Shown: piece by piece, positions 1 to 8,449 of the stretch
Position numbering within the stretch: position 1 is the first letter of the stretch
How the letters are laid out: every line of letters begins with the position of its first letter
Assembly: GCA_958412345.1 (NCBI GenBank)
Contig: CATYSO010000001.1
Span: 62,001 to 126,000, forward strand
DNA: 64,000 nucleotides
From: an uncultured Collinsella sp.
GTDB taxonomy: Bacteria > Actinomycetota > Coriobacteriia > Coriobacteriales > Coriobacteriaceae
Direction: 5' to 3'
The notes under the pieces: model-generated
Databases searched by the model: none
What the model was told of the DNA's origin: nothing
Seen by the model: the letters and a program-made list of their open reading frames with translations, nothing else
Translations under genes and position numbers: made by a program

Positions 1-105
1 TGTCTGATCACTCTTATCAAAATATCGAAATAACTAATACGTATATAACGTCTTTTTATATGTTACCTCAGTTTGATAAAACGATACACCACATACAGCA
101 AATCC

Positions 106-1113
106 TTACTTGCCGTCGTCCTGCTGCAGGCTGTCCTGCTCGATGAGGCGCGCCTGCCTGCTGGCCATGCGCGCGGGCTTATCGGGATCGGGTACGGCCG
201 TGGGCATGGGCTCGTCGACATGACCGCCCCACCAGCCGCCCACAAAGTTGAGCGTGTGGAACACGTTGATCACGGCGCCGGGATCAATGTCGCACACCAG
301 TTTGATAATGTCCTGGCTCTCGTAGGTCGAGACAACGGCATGCAGCAGGTACATCTTTTCGCGGCTGTATCCGCCGATGACCTCGGCACAGCTAATGCCG
401 TGCTGAAAATGGTCAACATAGGCAGTCATGACCTCGTCTGCCTTGCGCGTCGTGATCTGCAGCGTCACGCGGTCGTAGCGACGATAGAAACTGTCGATGG
501 TCTTGGTCGAAATAAACTGGAACACGATGGAGTACGCCGCATTGTCCCAGCCAAACATAAAGCCAAAGATCGCCAGGATAAAGCAGTTGAAACCAAAGAT
601 GACGCCCCAGATAGTCTTACCCGTGTAGTTGGAGACCCACAGCGCGATAAAGTCGGTGCCGCCGGTTGATGCACCGGACTTGAGCGCGATGGCGGCACCC
701 AGACCCGAGACCACGCCACCAAAAATGATGAGCATGATCTTGTCGCCCAAAAACGGGGCGAAATGAAAGATGTTGAGGAACAGCGATGAGAGCACAACTT
801 GCATCATCGAGAAGATTACGAAGCGCTTGCTAATGCCGCTCCAGCATAGGAGCGCCACGGGGATGTTGAGCGCGAGCATACCGAGCGAGATGTCGATGTG
901 AACGCCGCCGAGCGAGGTAACGCGATCAAGCAGGACCGCGACGCCGGTAAGACCGCTCGGAAGCAGGTCGGCGGGCCGAATGAACGCCTGGATCAGAAAT
1001 GTCTGGAGAACGGCGGAAATGGTGACCGCCACAGCGGTAATAGCGCGGCGGACGATGGTAAGGCGGCCGAGCACGAGCACGCGGTCCGTGAGCTGATCGA
1101 TGGCGTTCGCCAC
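106..1113 (-). CDS. YitT family membrane protein (DUF161 + DUF2179)
   Basis: This 335-residue protein has an N-terminal block of about five or six hydrophobic segments (roughly residues 20-205) followed by a soluble C-terminal domain (about 215-300) typical of YitT/YpjC proteins. The family is integral to the cytoplasmic membrane and its substrate is not established. The start is a GTG at 1113, chosen because an AAGGAG Shine-Dalgarno sequence sits just upstream and the reading matches the family N-terminus. The C-terminal 35 residues are charged and rich in Pro, Arg and Gln, beyond the usual domain. It appears monocistronic: the next gene on the same strand lies upstream beyond a terminator. 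The family call is firm; the function is unknown. Confidence 0.85.
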   Translation of the reverse strand: MANAIDQLTDRVLVLGRLTIVRRAITAVAVTISAVLQTFLIQAFIRPADLLPSGLTGVAVLLDRVTSLGGVHIDISLGMLALNIPVALLCWSGISKRFVIFSMMQVVLSSLFLNIFHFAPFLGDKIMLIIFGGVVSGLGAAIALKSGASTGGTDFIALWVSNYTGKTIWGVIFGFNCFILAIFGFMFGWDNAAYSIVFQFISTKTIDSFYRRYDRVTLQITTRKADEVMTAYVDHFQHGISCAEVIGGYSREKMYLLHAVVSTYESQDIIKLVCDIDPGAVINVFHTLNFVGGWWGGHVDEPMPTAVPDPDKPARMASRQARLIEQDSLQQDDGK

Positions 1114-1158
1114 GTAGGCTCCTTTCGAAGGCAGATATAGTTGTGGGGCATGCCCGCG

Positions 1159-1164
1159 ATTGTA
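1159..1164 (-). promoter_or_regulatory. Possible extended -10 promoter of the YitT gene
   Basis: On the minus strand the sequence TGCTACAAT gives an extended -10 element about 45 bases upstream of the GTG start. A TTGAAG lies upstream but 20 bases away, which is too far for a good -35, so recognition would depend on the extended -10. Confidence 0.3.
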
Positions 1165-1231
1165 GCATGGAGCGTGCGGGGACGCTTCAATTCACCCTCT
1201 CTCGACAACCATCAGAAGGACCGTGAGGTCG

Positions 1232-1274
1232 CTCAAAAGAAAAACGCCGTGAAGAGAGCAATCCCTTCACGGCG
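1232..1274 (-). terminator. Rho-independent terminator of the HAD gene
   Basis: A perfect 10-bp stem (CGCCGTGAAG at 1245-1254 with its complement at 1265-1274) is followed on the minus strand by a T-rich tract (TTTTTCTTTT). It lies 45 bases past the HAD stop codon. Confidence 0.85.
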
Positions 1275-1287
1275 AATTCGGCGTTTA

Positions 1288-1320
1288 CCCAGATCAAACC
1301 TGCCAAATTAAACCTGTCCT
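1288..1320. repeat. Left copy of a 33-bp inverted repeat flanking the HAD gene
   Basis: This sequence is the reverse complement of 1975-2008 with about three mismatches and one length difference. It ends in the CCTGTCC motif exactly where the HAD stop codon (1320-1322) begins. The pair encloses a single gene like a cassette. Confidence 0.75.
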
Positions 1321-1949
1321 TAAATGGCAGGTAGGATGTCGGTCAGGCTGTCGATGACGACGTCGGCAGCGGACTGGTCCAGGTTGACGCCCTCGTGCGG
1401 ACGCAGCGCCAGGACACGGGCGCCCGAGCGCTTGCCGGCCTCGATGCCCAAAGGCGAGTCCTCGATAACCAGGCACTCGGCAGGCTCCACGCCCAGCGCT
1501 TTCATGGCACGCAGGTAGATCTCGGGGTCGGGCTTAAACGCACTGCACTCGTGACCGCTGATGGTGTAGTCCAGCACGTCGGCGATACCGGCAATCTCCA
1601 CCAGCTCGTCAATGAGCTCGCGATAGGACGAGCTTGCGATGGCGCACTTCACGCCGCGCTCGTGCAGCTCACGCATCACCGGCTCCGTCTGCTCGTTGAG
1701 CAGCTCGGCATACGGAACGGGGTGGTCCGGGCTGTAGACCTGCTTGTACTCCACGCGCAGGCGCTCGCGCAGCTCAACATCGTCGGGCACCAACGCCTCC
1801 CAAATGGCAGGCTCGTTAGACCCCGAAAGATCGGGGATCTCGTCAAAGTGGAACCCCTTCTCTTCCATAAACGCCACGCGGCGACGGTTGTAGAACCACT
1901 CGGTATCGACCAGCACGCCGTCCATGTCAAACAGCACTGCCTTGATCAT
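1320..1949 (-). CDS. HAD-superfamily hydrolase, beta-phosphoglucomutase-like (subfamily IA)
   Basis: This 209-residue protein opens with the HAD nucleophile motif DMDGVLVDTE. It carries a Ser motif (ASSS), a Lys region and a C-terminal acidic motif (VIEDSPLGIEAG), so all four HAD motifs are present, together with an inserted helical cap. Family members hydrolyse or isomerise small phosphosugars; the substrate cannot be read here. The start is the ATG at 1949, since AAGGAG lies six bases upstream; an ATG six bases earlier is too close to that site. The gene has its own terminator and is separated from the upstream SIS gene by another, so it forms a single-gene unit enclosed by 33-bp inverted repeats. 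Proximity to the PTS island suggests sugar-phosphate metabolism, which is inference. Confidence 0.85.
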   Translation of the reverse strand: MIKAVLFDMDGVLVDTEWFYNRRRVAFMEEKGFHFDEIPDLSGSNEPAIWEALVPDDVELRERLRVEYKQVYSPDHPVPYAELLNEQTEPVMRELHERGVKCAIASSSYRELIDELVEIAGIADVLDYTISGHECSAFKPDPEIYLRAMKALGVEPAECLVIEDSPLGIEAGKRSGARVLALRPHEGVNLDQSAADVVIDSLTDILPAI

Positions 1950-1974
1950 ACGCATCTCCTTCCACCTGCCAAAA

Positions 1975-2008
1975 AGGGACAGGTTTATTTTGGTAGGTTT
2001 TATCTGGG
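1975..2008. repeat. Right copy of the 33-bp inverted repeat flanking the HAD gene
   Basis: It starts with AGGGACAGG and is nearly the exact reverse complement of 1288-1320. It lies just upstream of the HAD Shine-Dalgarno sequence, so it may contain or influence the gene's promoter. Confidence 0.75.
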
Positions 2009-2043
2009 GTTTTGCGGCGCGACGGGCACGCCCTTCCCAAAGC

Positions 2044-2075
2044 AAAAAGGGGACGGGGCGCAAACCCCATCCCCT
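2044..2075 (-). terminator. Rho-independent terminator of the PTS/SIS operon
   Basis: A GC-rich stem (GGGGACGGGG at 2049-2058 with CCCCATCCCC at 2065-2074) is followed on the minus strand by TTTTT at 2044-2048. It lies 35 bases past the stop codon of the first SIS gene. Confidence 0.85.
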
Positions 2076-2109
2076 CTCAATCAACCCGTAAGGTCTACTT
2101 ACTTTGTGA

Positions 2110-3093
2110 TTAGTAGGAAAGCTTCCACATGTAGCGACGCATGGTCAGCGGGTGCTGACGGGCCTCGGCGATCTGGTTGCCGTACTCGCGCATAACGGCG
2201 AGGTGCAGCAGCGGGTTGAAGTAGGTGACGACGCTCGCGGGCACGGCGTCAGCCAGGCCGTAGTCCTTGGAGTCGATCAGAGCGACCTTGGCGCCCATGC
2301 GCTCAAGGAAGGTGAGGGCGCGGGCGTCCATCGGACGGGTGGCACCATCGGACATGAAGAAGACGTAGGGCTTACCCTCGGTGGAAACCTCGAACGGGCC
2401 GTGGAAGTACTCGCCGGTGTTGTAGGCGGCGGCGTCGATCCACTGCATCTCGGTGAACAGGAAGGCGGCGTGAGAATAAGCCATCTTCTCGGAGGCACCG
2501 GAAGCCATGAAGTAGATCATCTTGTCGTCCTTGAAGTCCTCGGCGAACTTCTTGGCGAGCTTCTTGCAGTGCTGAGCGGCGTTCTCGCAGAGATCGAAGA
2601 CGTTGGTGAGGCCGGTGATCATGTCCTCGTAGTGGTCATAGCCCTCGGTCTGCTGAAGGATCTCGAGAGCAAGAGCGATGGCATAGCCGGGCTTCTCGCA
2701 CTTGGCAGCGTAGTTGGCGTGGAAGCCGTGGACGATGACGTGGTCGGCGTCGACGGTCAGAGCGGAGCCAGCCTTGTTGGTGAGGGAGACGACCGGGCAG
2801 TTGTGCTTCTTGGCGGTCTTGTTGGCCTCGACGGTCTCGGGCGTGGAGCCACCGAGGGAGCAGGTGATCACGAAGGTGTGCTCGTTGACCCAGGAAGGCG
2901 TGTCGTAGTTGAACTCGTTAGCGGTGAAGATCTGAACGTTCAGCTTGTCCGTGTTGTTGGCCAGGAAGTACTTGGCGGGGTAAAGGTCGGACATGGAAGC
3001 ACCGCAGCCGACGAAGGCGACGCTGTGGATCTCGTGGTTGGACAGGACGTCAGCGACGATCTGCTTAGGGAGGTTAAGGTCGATCTCGTACAT
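2110..3093 (-). CDS. SIS-domain sugar-phosphate deglycase/isomerase (FrlB/GfrE-GfrF-like)
   Basis: This 327-residue protein has two SIS (sugar isomerase) domains, each binding a phosphosugar: the first holds the VGCGAS...CSLGGSTPET region, the second the MASGASEK and GEYFHGPFEV region. The EYFHGPFE motif is typical of FrlB-type deglycases, which cleave fructoselysine-6-P or glucoselysine-6-P into glucose-6-P and an amino acid; related GlmS- and AgaS-like enzymes share it. The start at 3093 is set by AAAGGA nine bases upstream. It is the last gene of the EIIAB-IIC-IID operon and ends in a terminator, so its substrate is probably what that PTS imports. A paralogue at 7419-8411 shares the C-terminal RRYMWKL ending. 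The exact substrate is inference. Confidence 0.8.
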   Translation of the reverse strand: MYEIDLNLPKQIVADVLSNHEIHSVAFVGCGASMSDLYPAKYFLANNTDKLNVQIFTANEFNYDTPSWVNEHTFVITCSLGGSTPETVEANKTAKKHNCPVVSLTNKAGSALTVDADHVIVHGFHANYAAKCEKPGYAIALALEILQQTEGYDHYEDMITGLTNVFDLCENAAQHCKKLAKKFAEDFKDDKMIYFMASGASEKMAYSHAAFLFTEMQWIDAAAYNTGEYFHGPFEVSTEGKPYVFFMSDGATRPMDARALTFLERMGAKVALIDSKDYGLADAVPASVVTYFNPLLHLAVMREYGNQIAEARQHPLTMRRYMWKLSY

Positions 3094-3183
3094 CTGACAC
3101 ATTCCTTTCGATTTTTGCGGCGCCACTTTGCCGGACGCACGCAGGGTTACCGTGATTTGGACCGAGTCGCCGGCCCGTTGAGG

Positions 3184-3258
3184 ATGTATCAAAGGAACTG
3201 TCCCTTTGATACATTTAGGGATGGAAGCCTGCCTGGGGTATGGGATGCCAGGCAGGCT
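3184..3258. repeat. Two adjacent hairpins between the IID and SIS genes
   Basis: A perfect 12-bp palindrome (3184-3195 with 3203-3214) carries the loop AACTGTC and so the GTCCC core seen in other repeats here. A second perfect 11-bp stem follows (3226-3236 with 3248-3258). Neither has a T-run, so they are better read as an inserted repeat plus an intercistronic hairpin that could set mRNA processing or the SIS expression ratio. Confidence 0.65.
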
Positions 3259-3291
3259 CCCCGGGGAAAGCGGTTAGACGCTTGGTCGCGA

Positions 3292-4125
3292 CTAGGCCAG
3301 GATGCCGGCCGCGGAGAGGGCGATGCCGCCCACGATGGCGATCACGAGAAGCCAACCGGTGTTGACGTTCTTCTTGATGAGCCAGTACATAAGGCCGGTG
3401 AGGCCAAGGGAGATCATCTGGGGCATCATGCCGTCCAGGATGTCCTGGATCACGACGGTGCCGTCAGCGAACTGCAGCGGGGTGGTGGCGCCGATCAGCG
3501 TAGCGATCATGCCGCCCACGGACATAAGACCCACGATGCCGCAGACATACATGAGCTTCTCCATGAGGTCGCCGCCCTGGAGCTTGCTCAGGTACTCGTG
3601 ACCGCCCTGATAGCCCATCTTGGCTGCAAACCAAGTGATCAGCACAGAGGGGACGATGGAGATGAGCATGGCCAGGATCGGGCCCATGATGGAGCCCTGC
3701 TGGGCCAGCTGAACGCCCAGGCCAAAGGCGATAACGCGGATGGTGCCCTGGAAGAAGGAGTCACCGATGCCGGAAAGCGGACCCATGAGGGAGGTCTTGA
3801 CCGCGTTGATCGAATCGGGATCGAAGTTCTCGGGATCCTTGGCGTACTCCTCCTCCATGGAGGCGGAGAGGCCCAGGATGAAAGCGCTCGTCTGCGGGGT
3901 GCAGTTGTAGAACGCCATGTGACGGTGGTAAGCCTCTTTCTTAGCAGCGAGCTGCTTGGGGTCGGACTCGTCCGGATAGAGGCGATCGAGCGTGGGAACC
4001 ATGCCGTAGAGGAAGCCCATGTTCATCTGACGCTCGTAGTTCCAAGAGGCCTGGATGGCCCAGGAGCGCCAGAAGAACTGGCTGACCTTCTTGTTCAGGG
4101 ACACGTCCTTGGTTGCGGTTGCCAT
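3292..4125 (-). CDS. PTS mannose/fructose/sorbose family, EIID component
   Basis: This 277-residue membrane protein matches EIID of the mannose (splinter) PTS family. It has a soluble N-terminus with the SWAIQASWNYERQMNMGF region and the MGPLSGIGDSFFQG signature, then hydrophobic segments in the C-terminal half. EIID works with EIIC to move the sugar across the membrane while EIIB phosphorylates it. The start at 4125 has a strong AAGGAGG site. It follows the EIIC gene by 13 bases and precedes the SIS gene in one operon. The family call is secure; the substrate is not visible from this subunit. Confidence 0.92.
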   Translation of the reverse strand: MATATKDVSLNKKVSQFFWRSWAIQASWNYERQMNMGFLYGMVPTLDRLYPDESDPKQLAAKKEAYHRHMAFYNCTPQTSAFILGLSASMEEEYAKDPENFDPDSINAVKTSLMGPLSGIGDSFFQGTIRVIAFGLGVQLAQQGSIMGPILAMLISIVPSVLITWFAAKMGYQGGHEYLSKLQGGDLMEKLMYVCGIVGLMSVGGMIATLIGATTPLQFADGTVVIQDILDGMMPQMISLGLTGLMYWLIKKNVNTGWLLVIAIVGGIALSAAGILA

Positions 4126-4138
4126 AGTGTGTTCCTCC

Positions 4139-4933
4139 TTAGTCTTCGTCGTCTTCGAGCGGATCGTAGTCGGAATCGACACCGGCGGCTGCATGGGAAC
4201 CGTTGAACTTGAAGCCCATGAAGACGACAGCCAGGCACACACCGATCAGAGCGACCGCGATGACGGACAGGTTGAGGTAAGCGGCGAGCAGGAAGCCGAT
4301 GAACAGGAACGGAGTCATACCCTTCTTGATCATCATGGTGAGCAGCAGGGCCAAGCCGTAGGCGGTCATGATCTTGGTCGAAACGTTAAGACCAGTGGAC
4401 AGCCACTCGGGAACCATGTTGACGATGGCCTGAACCAAGTCGGTGCCAACAAAGACGGCGAGGAAGATCGGCAGGAAGTACATGACGGCGTACAGACCGG
4501 AGCCAGCGCAGATGTGCATACGGTAGGCGGTCTTGAACTTTCCGTTATCGATCGCGCTATCTGCCACATGGGTGAGGGCGGCGATGATGGAGCGGAACAC
4601 GATGCCGAGGAGCTGACCCAGGACGGCGACCGGGATGGCGATCGTCATGGCGGTCTCGGCGGAAGCATCGGTCAGGCACGCAAAGGCAGCGGCCACGATG
4701 CCGCCCAGGACCATATCGGGCGGAACGGCGGCGCCGACCTGCACCAGGCCCATGGACACGAGCTCGACGGCGGCACCGACGGCAAGGCCGGTGGGCACAT
4801 CGCCCAGCAGCAGACCGACGAGCGTAGCGCCAACGAGGGGCTGCTCGAAGTTAAGACGACCGAGCAGGCGGGAGTCCCACATGCAGAACACGCCGACGAG
4901 GCCGACGAGCACCGCACTGATGAACGTATTCAT
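4139..4933 (-). CDS. PTS mannose/fructose/sorbose family, EIIC component
   Basis: This 264-residue, highly hydrophobic protein has about eight membrane segments and the EIIC hallmarks of the mannose family (GLLLGDVPTGLAVGAAVELVSMG region, then PPDMVLGGIVAAA). It forms the sugar channel with EIID. The C-terminal 20 residues are acidic and cytoplasmic. It sits between the EIIAB and EIID genes, 13 bases from the latter, with an AGGAG site upstream. It is part of the same operon. Confidence 0.92.
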   Translation of the reverse strand: MNTFISAVLVGLVGVFCMWDSRLLGRLNFEQPLVGATLVGLLLGDVPTGLAVGAAVELVSMGLVQVGAAVPPDMVLGGIVAAAFACLTDASAETAMTIAIPVAVLGQLLGIVFRSIIAALTHVADSAIDNGKFKTAYRMHICAGSGLYAVMYFLPIFLAVFVGTDLVQAIVNMVPEWLSTGLNVSTKIMTAYGLALLLTMMIKKGMTPFLFIGFLLAAYLNLSVIAVALIGVCLAVVFMGFKFNGSHAAAGVDSDYDPLEDDED

Positions 4934-4969
4934 ACCCTTCTCCTTTCAGTCAGGCAAAAGCCTGGTTGA

Positions 4970-5893
4970 TTACAGCTTGGCGTCGATGTCGACGCTCTGA
5001 TACGTAGGGGTCTGCTGAACGTAGAGCTTGATGCCCATGTCGAGCAGCTGGTTGACGTCTGCCTTCTGGGTGGCGTCGAGGAAGACGGAGCTGTCCTTGC
5101 CGCCGACCTGATCGGCACCGTCGTGGTTGGCGGTGGCGCCCAGGTTGATGGCGTCGAGCTTGTAGCCCTGGCAGAACTGCAGCATCTCGGCAGTGTTGCC
5201 AAAGACGAACATGACCCGCTCGCCGAGGGTGTTGAGCTTGTCCATCTTGGCGAGGGCACGCTCGACGGTGAAGACGTTCAGGCGCACGCCCTGGGGCTTG
5301 GCCAGCTTAAGAGCGCCCTTCTTGATGTCATCGTTGGCGGCAGCGTTGTCGACGACGATGATGCGCTCGGCCTGAACCTTGGTGGTCCAGGTAAAGACGA
5401 CCTGGCCGTGCAGCAGACGGTAGTCAAGACGTGCGAGGACGATCTTGGCGGGACCGGAGCTGTGACGGGACGCCTTGGCCTTCTTGGCGGGAGCCGCGGC
5501 GACCTCGACCGGTGCGTTGGGGTTGGTCAGACCGGTGCGGGCCTCGTTGATGAGGGCCGCGAGCTCGGCGCCCTTGACGGGGGCGGGGCTCATAGCGAGC
5601 GTCAGTGCCAGCGGGATGTTGAAACCGCTGACAACCGTGAACTTCGTGCCGTTCTTGGAAAGCTCGACCATGCTGTTGTTGACCGAGCTGCCGAGCATAT
5701 CGGTCAGCACATAGACGGTGTCGTCCGCGTTGAACGTGGCGATCATGGCGTCCACCTTATTGGTGATGGGCTCCTTGTCGTCACGAGCAAGCGACACGAC
5801 GTGGACGTTCGACACGTCGCCGAGAACCATCTCGAGCGTGTCTTTGGCGCCTGCAGCCAGGCCGCCATGAGATGCGAGAATGATCTGATTCAT
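4970..5893 (-). CDS. PTS mannose-family fused EIIA-EIIB protein (ManX-like)
   Basis: This 307-residue cytoplasmic protein joins an EIIA domain (residues 1-125, phosphorylated His9 in ASHGG) to an EIIB domain (about 148-307, phosphorylated His162 in RLLHGQV) through an Ala/Pro/Lys linker at about 127-147. Phosphate passes from HPr to His9, to His162, to the sugar bound by EIIC/IID. It is the first gene of the operon EIIAB-IIC-IID-SIS. The start at 5893 has a GGAGG site. The EIIA-EIIB fusion is known for ManX; many Amadori PTS systems have separate subunits. Upstream repeats of ATAACG may be operators. Confidence 0.92.
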   Translation of the reverse strand: MNQIILASHGGLAAGAKDTLEMVLGDVSNVHVVSLARDDKEPITNKVDAMIATFNADDTVYVLTDMLGSSVNNSMVELSKNGTKFTVVSGFNIPLALTLAMSPAPVKGAELAALINEARTGLTNPNAPVEVAAAPAKKAKASRHSSGPAKIVLARLDYRLLHGQVVFTWTTKVQAERIIVVDNAAANDDIKKGALKLAKPQGVRLNVFTVERALAKMDKLNTLGERVMFVFGNTAEMLQFCQGYKLDAINLGATANHDGADQVGGKDSSVFLDATQKADVNQLLDMGIKLYVQQTPTYQSVDIDAKL

Positions 5894-5909
5894 CTTGCCT
5901 CCTCCTTTT

Positions 5910-5940
5910 CGTTATGGTCATTATAACGTCTTATACGTTG
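5910..5940. promoter_or_regulatory. ATAACG-type inverted repeat upstream of the PTS operon
   Basis: CGTTAT (5910-5915) and ATAACG (5923-5928) form an inverted repeat, with a further ACGTT nearby, in a short AT-rich stretch just before the EIIAB gene. Related half-sites lie upstream of the EamA gene (7200-7215) and at 41-50. A shared operator is inference. Confidence 0.35.
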
Positions 5941-6076
5941 CTTATATTGCTAATTAGTATAAAGACCGCTCGCGGGTGAAAATCGACCGTTGACGGGTTT
6001 AACGTACTTGAAACGTTGGAGCCGAGCAGGCCGGCGCTGGCTGGATAACCCCAGGTCAACCGCCGCGCGCAATCCC

Positions 6077-7159
6077 CTATCGCACGAAGTACCAGGGGCT
6101 TTCCTGAACGGTGGGCTCCAGCGCAATGCCCGTGCGCTCGCGGAACAGATCCATGTCCTGCGATTTCTCCGTCCACCACGCGTTGGGCTTAAAGGTCATG
6201 CTCTCAACGATATGGCCGACAAAGGCACTGTTGCGCAGCTTGGAGAAGTCGGTGTTCATGATCAGGATGGACATGAGCACCAGCACAATGCCCAGGACTT
6301 TGATCGCGCCGGCGGACTCGGCGTAGACACCAATGCCGACCAGAACGGTCGCCACGGTTTCGAACGAAGCCACGACCGGCACCTTCGACGTCTCAAGATC
6401 CATCGAAAGGCCCTGCATATAGAAGATGTACGCAAGAGCCGTCGGAATAAAGCCAAAGCCCGCGAACAGCAGAATGAGCTGCGGGGACATTGCCGCGGCT
6501 ACATCGGACCACGGAGCCGAAAGCACTGCCATAAAGCATCCGCCAAAGACAAAGCCCCAAAACGTCACCGCCAGCGGATGCAGCGTCTTGGTGGCCATGC
6601 GGCTAAACACCGCCAGCAGCGCACCGCAAAGTCCGGCGATCACACCCGACGCGACGCCCCAAGTCGAGAAATGGAAACCGGACAGGTCGCCGCTCGTCAC
6701 CGCGAGCACGCAACCCACAATGTTAAAGATGATGGCGACGAGCTTATTGGGGGTCACGCCCTCGCGATAAAGCACGCGGCCGAGCATGACGCCAAACACC
6801 GGCGAGGTATAGAGCAGCACCGAGGCCGTGGACATGCCCACCTCGCCCATGCACTCGTAATAGCAGGTGTTGGCGACGGCTAAACCGACTATACCGACAA
6901 GCGCGCAGGGAACAAGCTCTTTAGGACTTGCCTTGAACAGAGCCAGGGGACCCGAGACTTTTCCCTCACGAGCACCTCCCTGGCAACCCATAAATGCCAA
7001 GACCGGAGCCATTAAGACGGCACCCGACAACAGGCGAAAGGCCGCCATGCTCTGAGACGAAACACCCATGGCCGAGATGCCGTTTACAAAGATTCCGATG
7101 CTGCCCCACATAAGCGCGGCAATCAGCACCAGCACATAGCCCAGATTGCTTTTCTTCAA
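6077..7159 (-). CDS. EamA/DMT-family transporter
   Basis: This 360-residue protein carries two EamA repeats with about ten membrane segments (first repeat about 5-140, second about 165-295) and a soluble C-terminal tail of 55 residues. Family members mostly export amino acids or other metabolites. The start is taken as the TTG at 7159, because GAGGGG lies six bases upstream and translation then begins right before the first membrane segment; an in-frame ATG at 7195 has no ribosome binding site. It lies between the PTS operon and the second SIS gene and shares an upstream ATAACG-type box with the PTS operon. Export of the amino acid released from an Amadori compound would fit, but this is speculative. 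Confidence 0.82.
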   Translation of the reverse strand: MKKSNLGYVLVLIAALMWGSIGIFVNGISAMGVSSQSMAAFRLLSGAVLMAPVLAFMGCQGGAREGKVSGPLALFKASPKELVPCALVGIVGLAVANTCYYECMGEVGMSTASVLLYTSPVFGVMLGRVLYREGVTPNKLVAIIFNIVGCVLAVTSGDLSGFHFSTWGVASGVIAGLCGALLAVFSRMATKTLHPLAVTFWGFVFGGCFMAVLSAPWSDVAAAMSPQLILLFAGFGFIPTALAYIFYMQGLSMDLETSKVPVVASFETVATVLVGIGVYAESAGAIKVLGIVLVLMSILIMNTDFSKLRNSAFVGHIVESMTFKPNAWWTEKSQDMDLFRERTGIALEPTVQESPWYFVR

Positions 7160-7198
7160 CGCAGCCCCCTCGATATTGTTTCCAATATGTTTCATACT

Positions 7199-7217
7199 AC
7201 GTTATAGTCGTTATATA
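7199..7217. promoter_or_regulatory. CGTTATA direct repeat upstream of the EamA gene
   Basis: CGTTATA occurs at 7200-7206 and again at 7209-7215. On the other strand it reads TATAACG and resembles the box before the PTS operon. It lies 40-57 bases upstream of the TTG start, a sensible position for a promoter operator. Confidence 0.35.
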
Positions 7218-7260
7218 CATTTTTCAAGACACAAATCGGTGCGCGGGAAACTTTTGAAAC

Positions 7261-7381
7261 AAGGAGTGCCCCCAACTGCCGGCAGAAAGGGAACGTCCCC
7301 AAGTGCCGCTCTAACAGTTGCGGTGAAATAGTTCTCAAACAGAGGCTTCACGCCCCCAAACAGGAACTATTCCACCGCAAC
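7261..7381. repeat. GGAACGTCCC repeat plus an 18-bp inverted repeat
   Basis: Bases 7261-7308 closely match 45438-45483 (shared AAGGAGTG, GCCGGCAGAAA and GGAACGTCCC blocks). Directly after it, 7317-7334 and 7364-7381 form an 18-bp inverted repeat with one mismatch around a 29-base spacer. There is no T-run. This is a composite intergenic repeat between the EamA gene and the second SIS gene. Confidence 0.7.
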
Positions 7382-7418
7382 TTATGAGGGGTATTGGGCT
7401 GTTAGGCCGCTCTATCCC

Positions 7419-8411
7419 TTAGTAATCCAGCTTCCACATGTAACGGCGCGTCATGTAGTCCTTGTGGGTGACGGCGGAGAGCGCACGCATGTAGACGTTG
7501 TTGAGGATCGGGGCAAAGATCAGGTGGTTGAAGTACTCGCTCACGCTGTCCTTGATGTCGTTGAGGCCGAGCTCCTTGGCGTCGAGCTGGTAGACGCGCT
7601 CGCCACCGTACTGGTTGACAAAGCGAATGCCGCGCTCGTCGTTGCAGCGGCTGCGGCCGACGCTGATGAGCTGGAACAGCGAGGTGCGCTTGTCCAGGAT
7701 CTCGAAGGGGCCGTGGAAGAAGTCGCAGGTGTTGATGGTGCAGGAGTCGATCTGCAGCATCTCCTGCACATTGCAGATGCTAAAGACGTAGGCGGCACCA
7801 AAGAGCGGGCCCTGAGCCATGACGTTGATGCAGGGCTTGTCGGCGTTCTGCTCGGCCCACTTGGCAGCGAGCGGACGAGTGTACTCGACGGCCTTGCGAT
7901 AGATGGGGTCGACCAGGTCGAAGGCGGCCATGGCGGTCTCATACTCGGCATAGCCCTCGGTCTGCTGCGTGAGCTCCATGGCAATCATGGTCACGACGGC
8001 GGAGTTGGTGCGGCCCATGCAAGACTCGTCGATGGCAAGGCTGTCGTACTGGATCTTGTAGTCGCAGACCTCGGTGAGGCCGGACTCGTCAACATAGATG
8101 GCGATGGTGCTGGCGCCGTGGTCCTTGGCGACCTGGGCGGCGACGATGGTCTCCTTGGTGCCGCGCATGGACACGACGACGGCCAGGGCGTTCTCGTTGA
8201 CGTAGGCCGGGGTGGCGTGCACGAACTCGTTGCTGGTGTAGCTGGAGCTCACGACCTGCGTGGCCTCGTGCTCCATAAAGTACTGGGCAGGATAGTTGCC
8301 GCCGTTGGATCCGCCGGCGCCGATCCACACGACGCGCTTGATGCCGCCCTTGTCTGCCTTGTCAGCCAAAACCTGGGAAACGACGTCCTTAACCTGTTCC
8401 TGAGTAGTCAT
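7419..8411 (-). CDS. Second SIS-domain deglycase/isomerase (FrlB/Gfr-like)
   Basis: This 330-residue protein is a paralogue of the one at 2110-3093: two SIS domains, the WIGAGGSNGG and VVSMRGTKET phosphate-binding regions, the CDFFHGPFEI motif and the same RRYMWKL C-terminus. Two different deglycases also occur in the Salmonella gfr system, where one acts on fructoselysine-6-P and the other on glucoselysine-6-P. The start at 8411 has AAAGG ten bases upstream. It is transcribed divergently from the GntR regulator, whose probable operators lie in the shared 205-bp region, so it is likely under that regulator. The substrate is inference. Confidence 0.8.
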   Translation of the reverse strand: MTTQEQVKDVVSQVLADKADKGGIKRVVWIGAGGSNGGNYPAQYFMEHEATQVVSSSYTSNEFVHATPAYVNENALAVVVSMRGTKETIVAAQVAKDHGASTIAIYVDESGLTEVCDYKIQYDSLAIDESCMGRTNSAVVTMIAMELTQQTEGYAEYETAMAAFDLVDPIYRKAVEYTRPLAAKWAEQNADKPCINVMAQGPLFGAAYVFSICNVQEMLQIDSCTINTCDFFHGPFEILDKRTSLFQLISVGRSRCNDERGIRFVNQYGGERVYQLDAKELGLNDIKDSVSEYFNHLIFAPILNNVYMRALSAVTHKDYMTRRYMWKLDY

Positions 8412-8449
8412 CGTGCATCAGCCTTTCTTCTCGTTTGATGCTGTCGATG

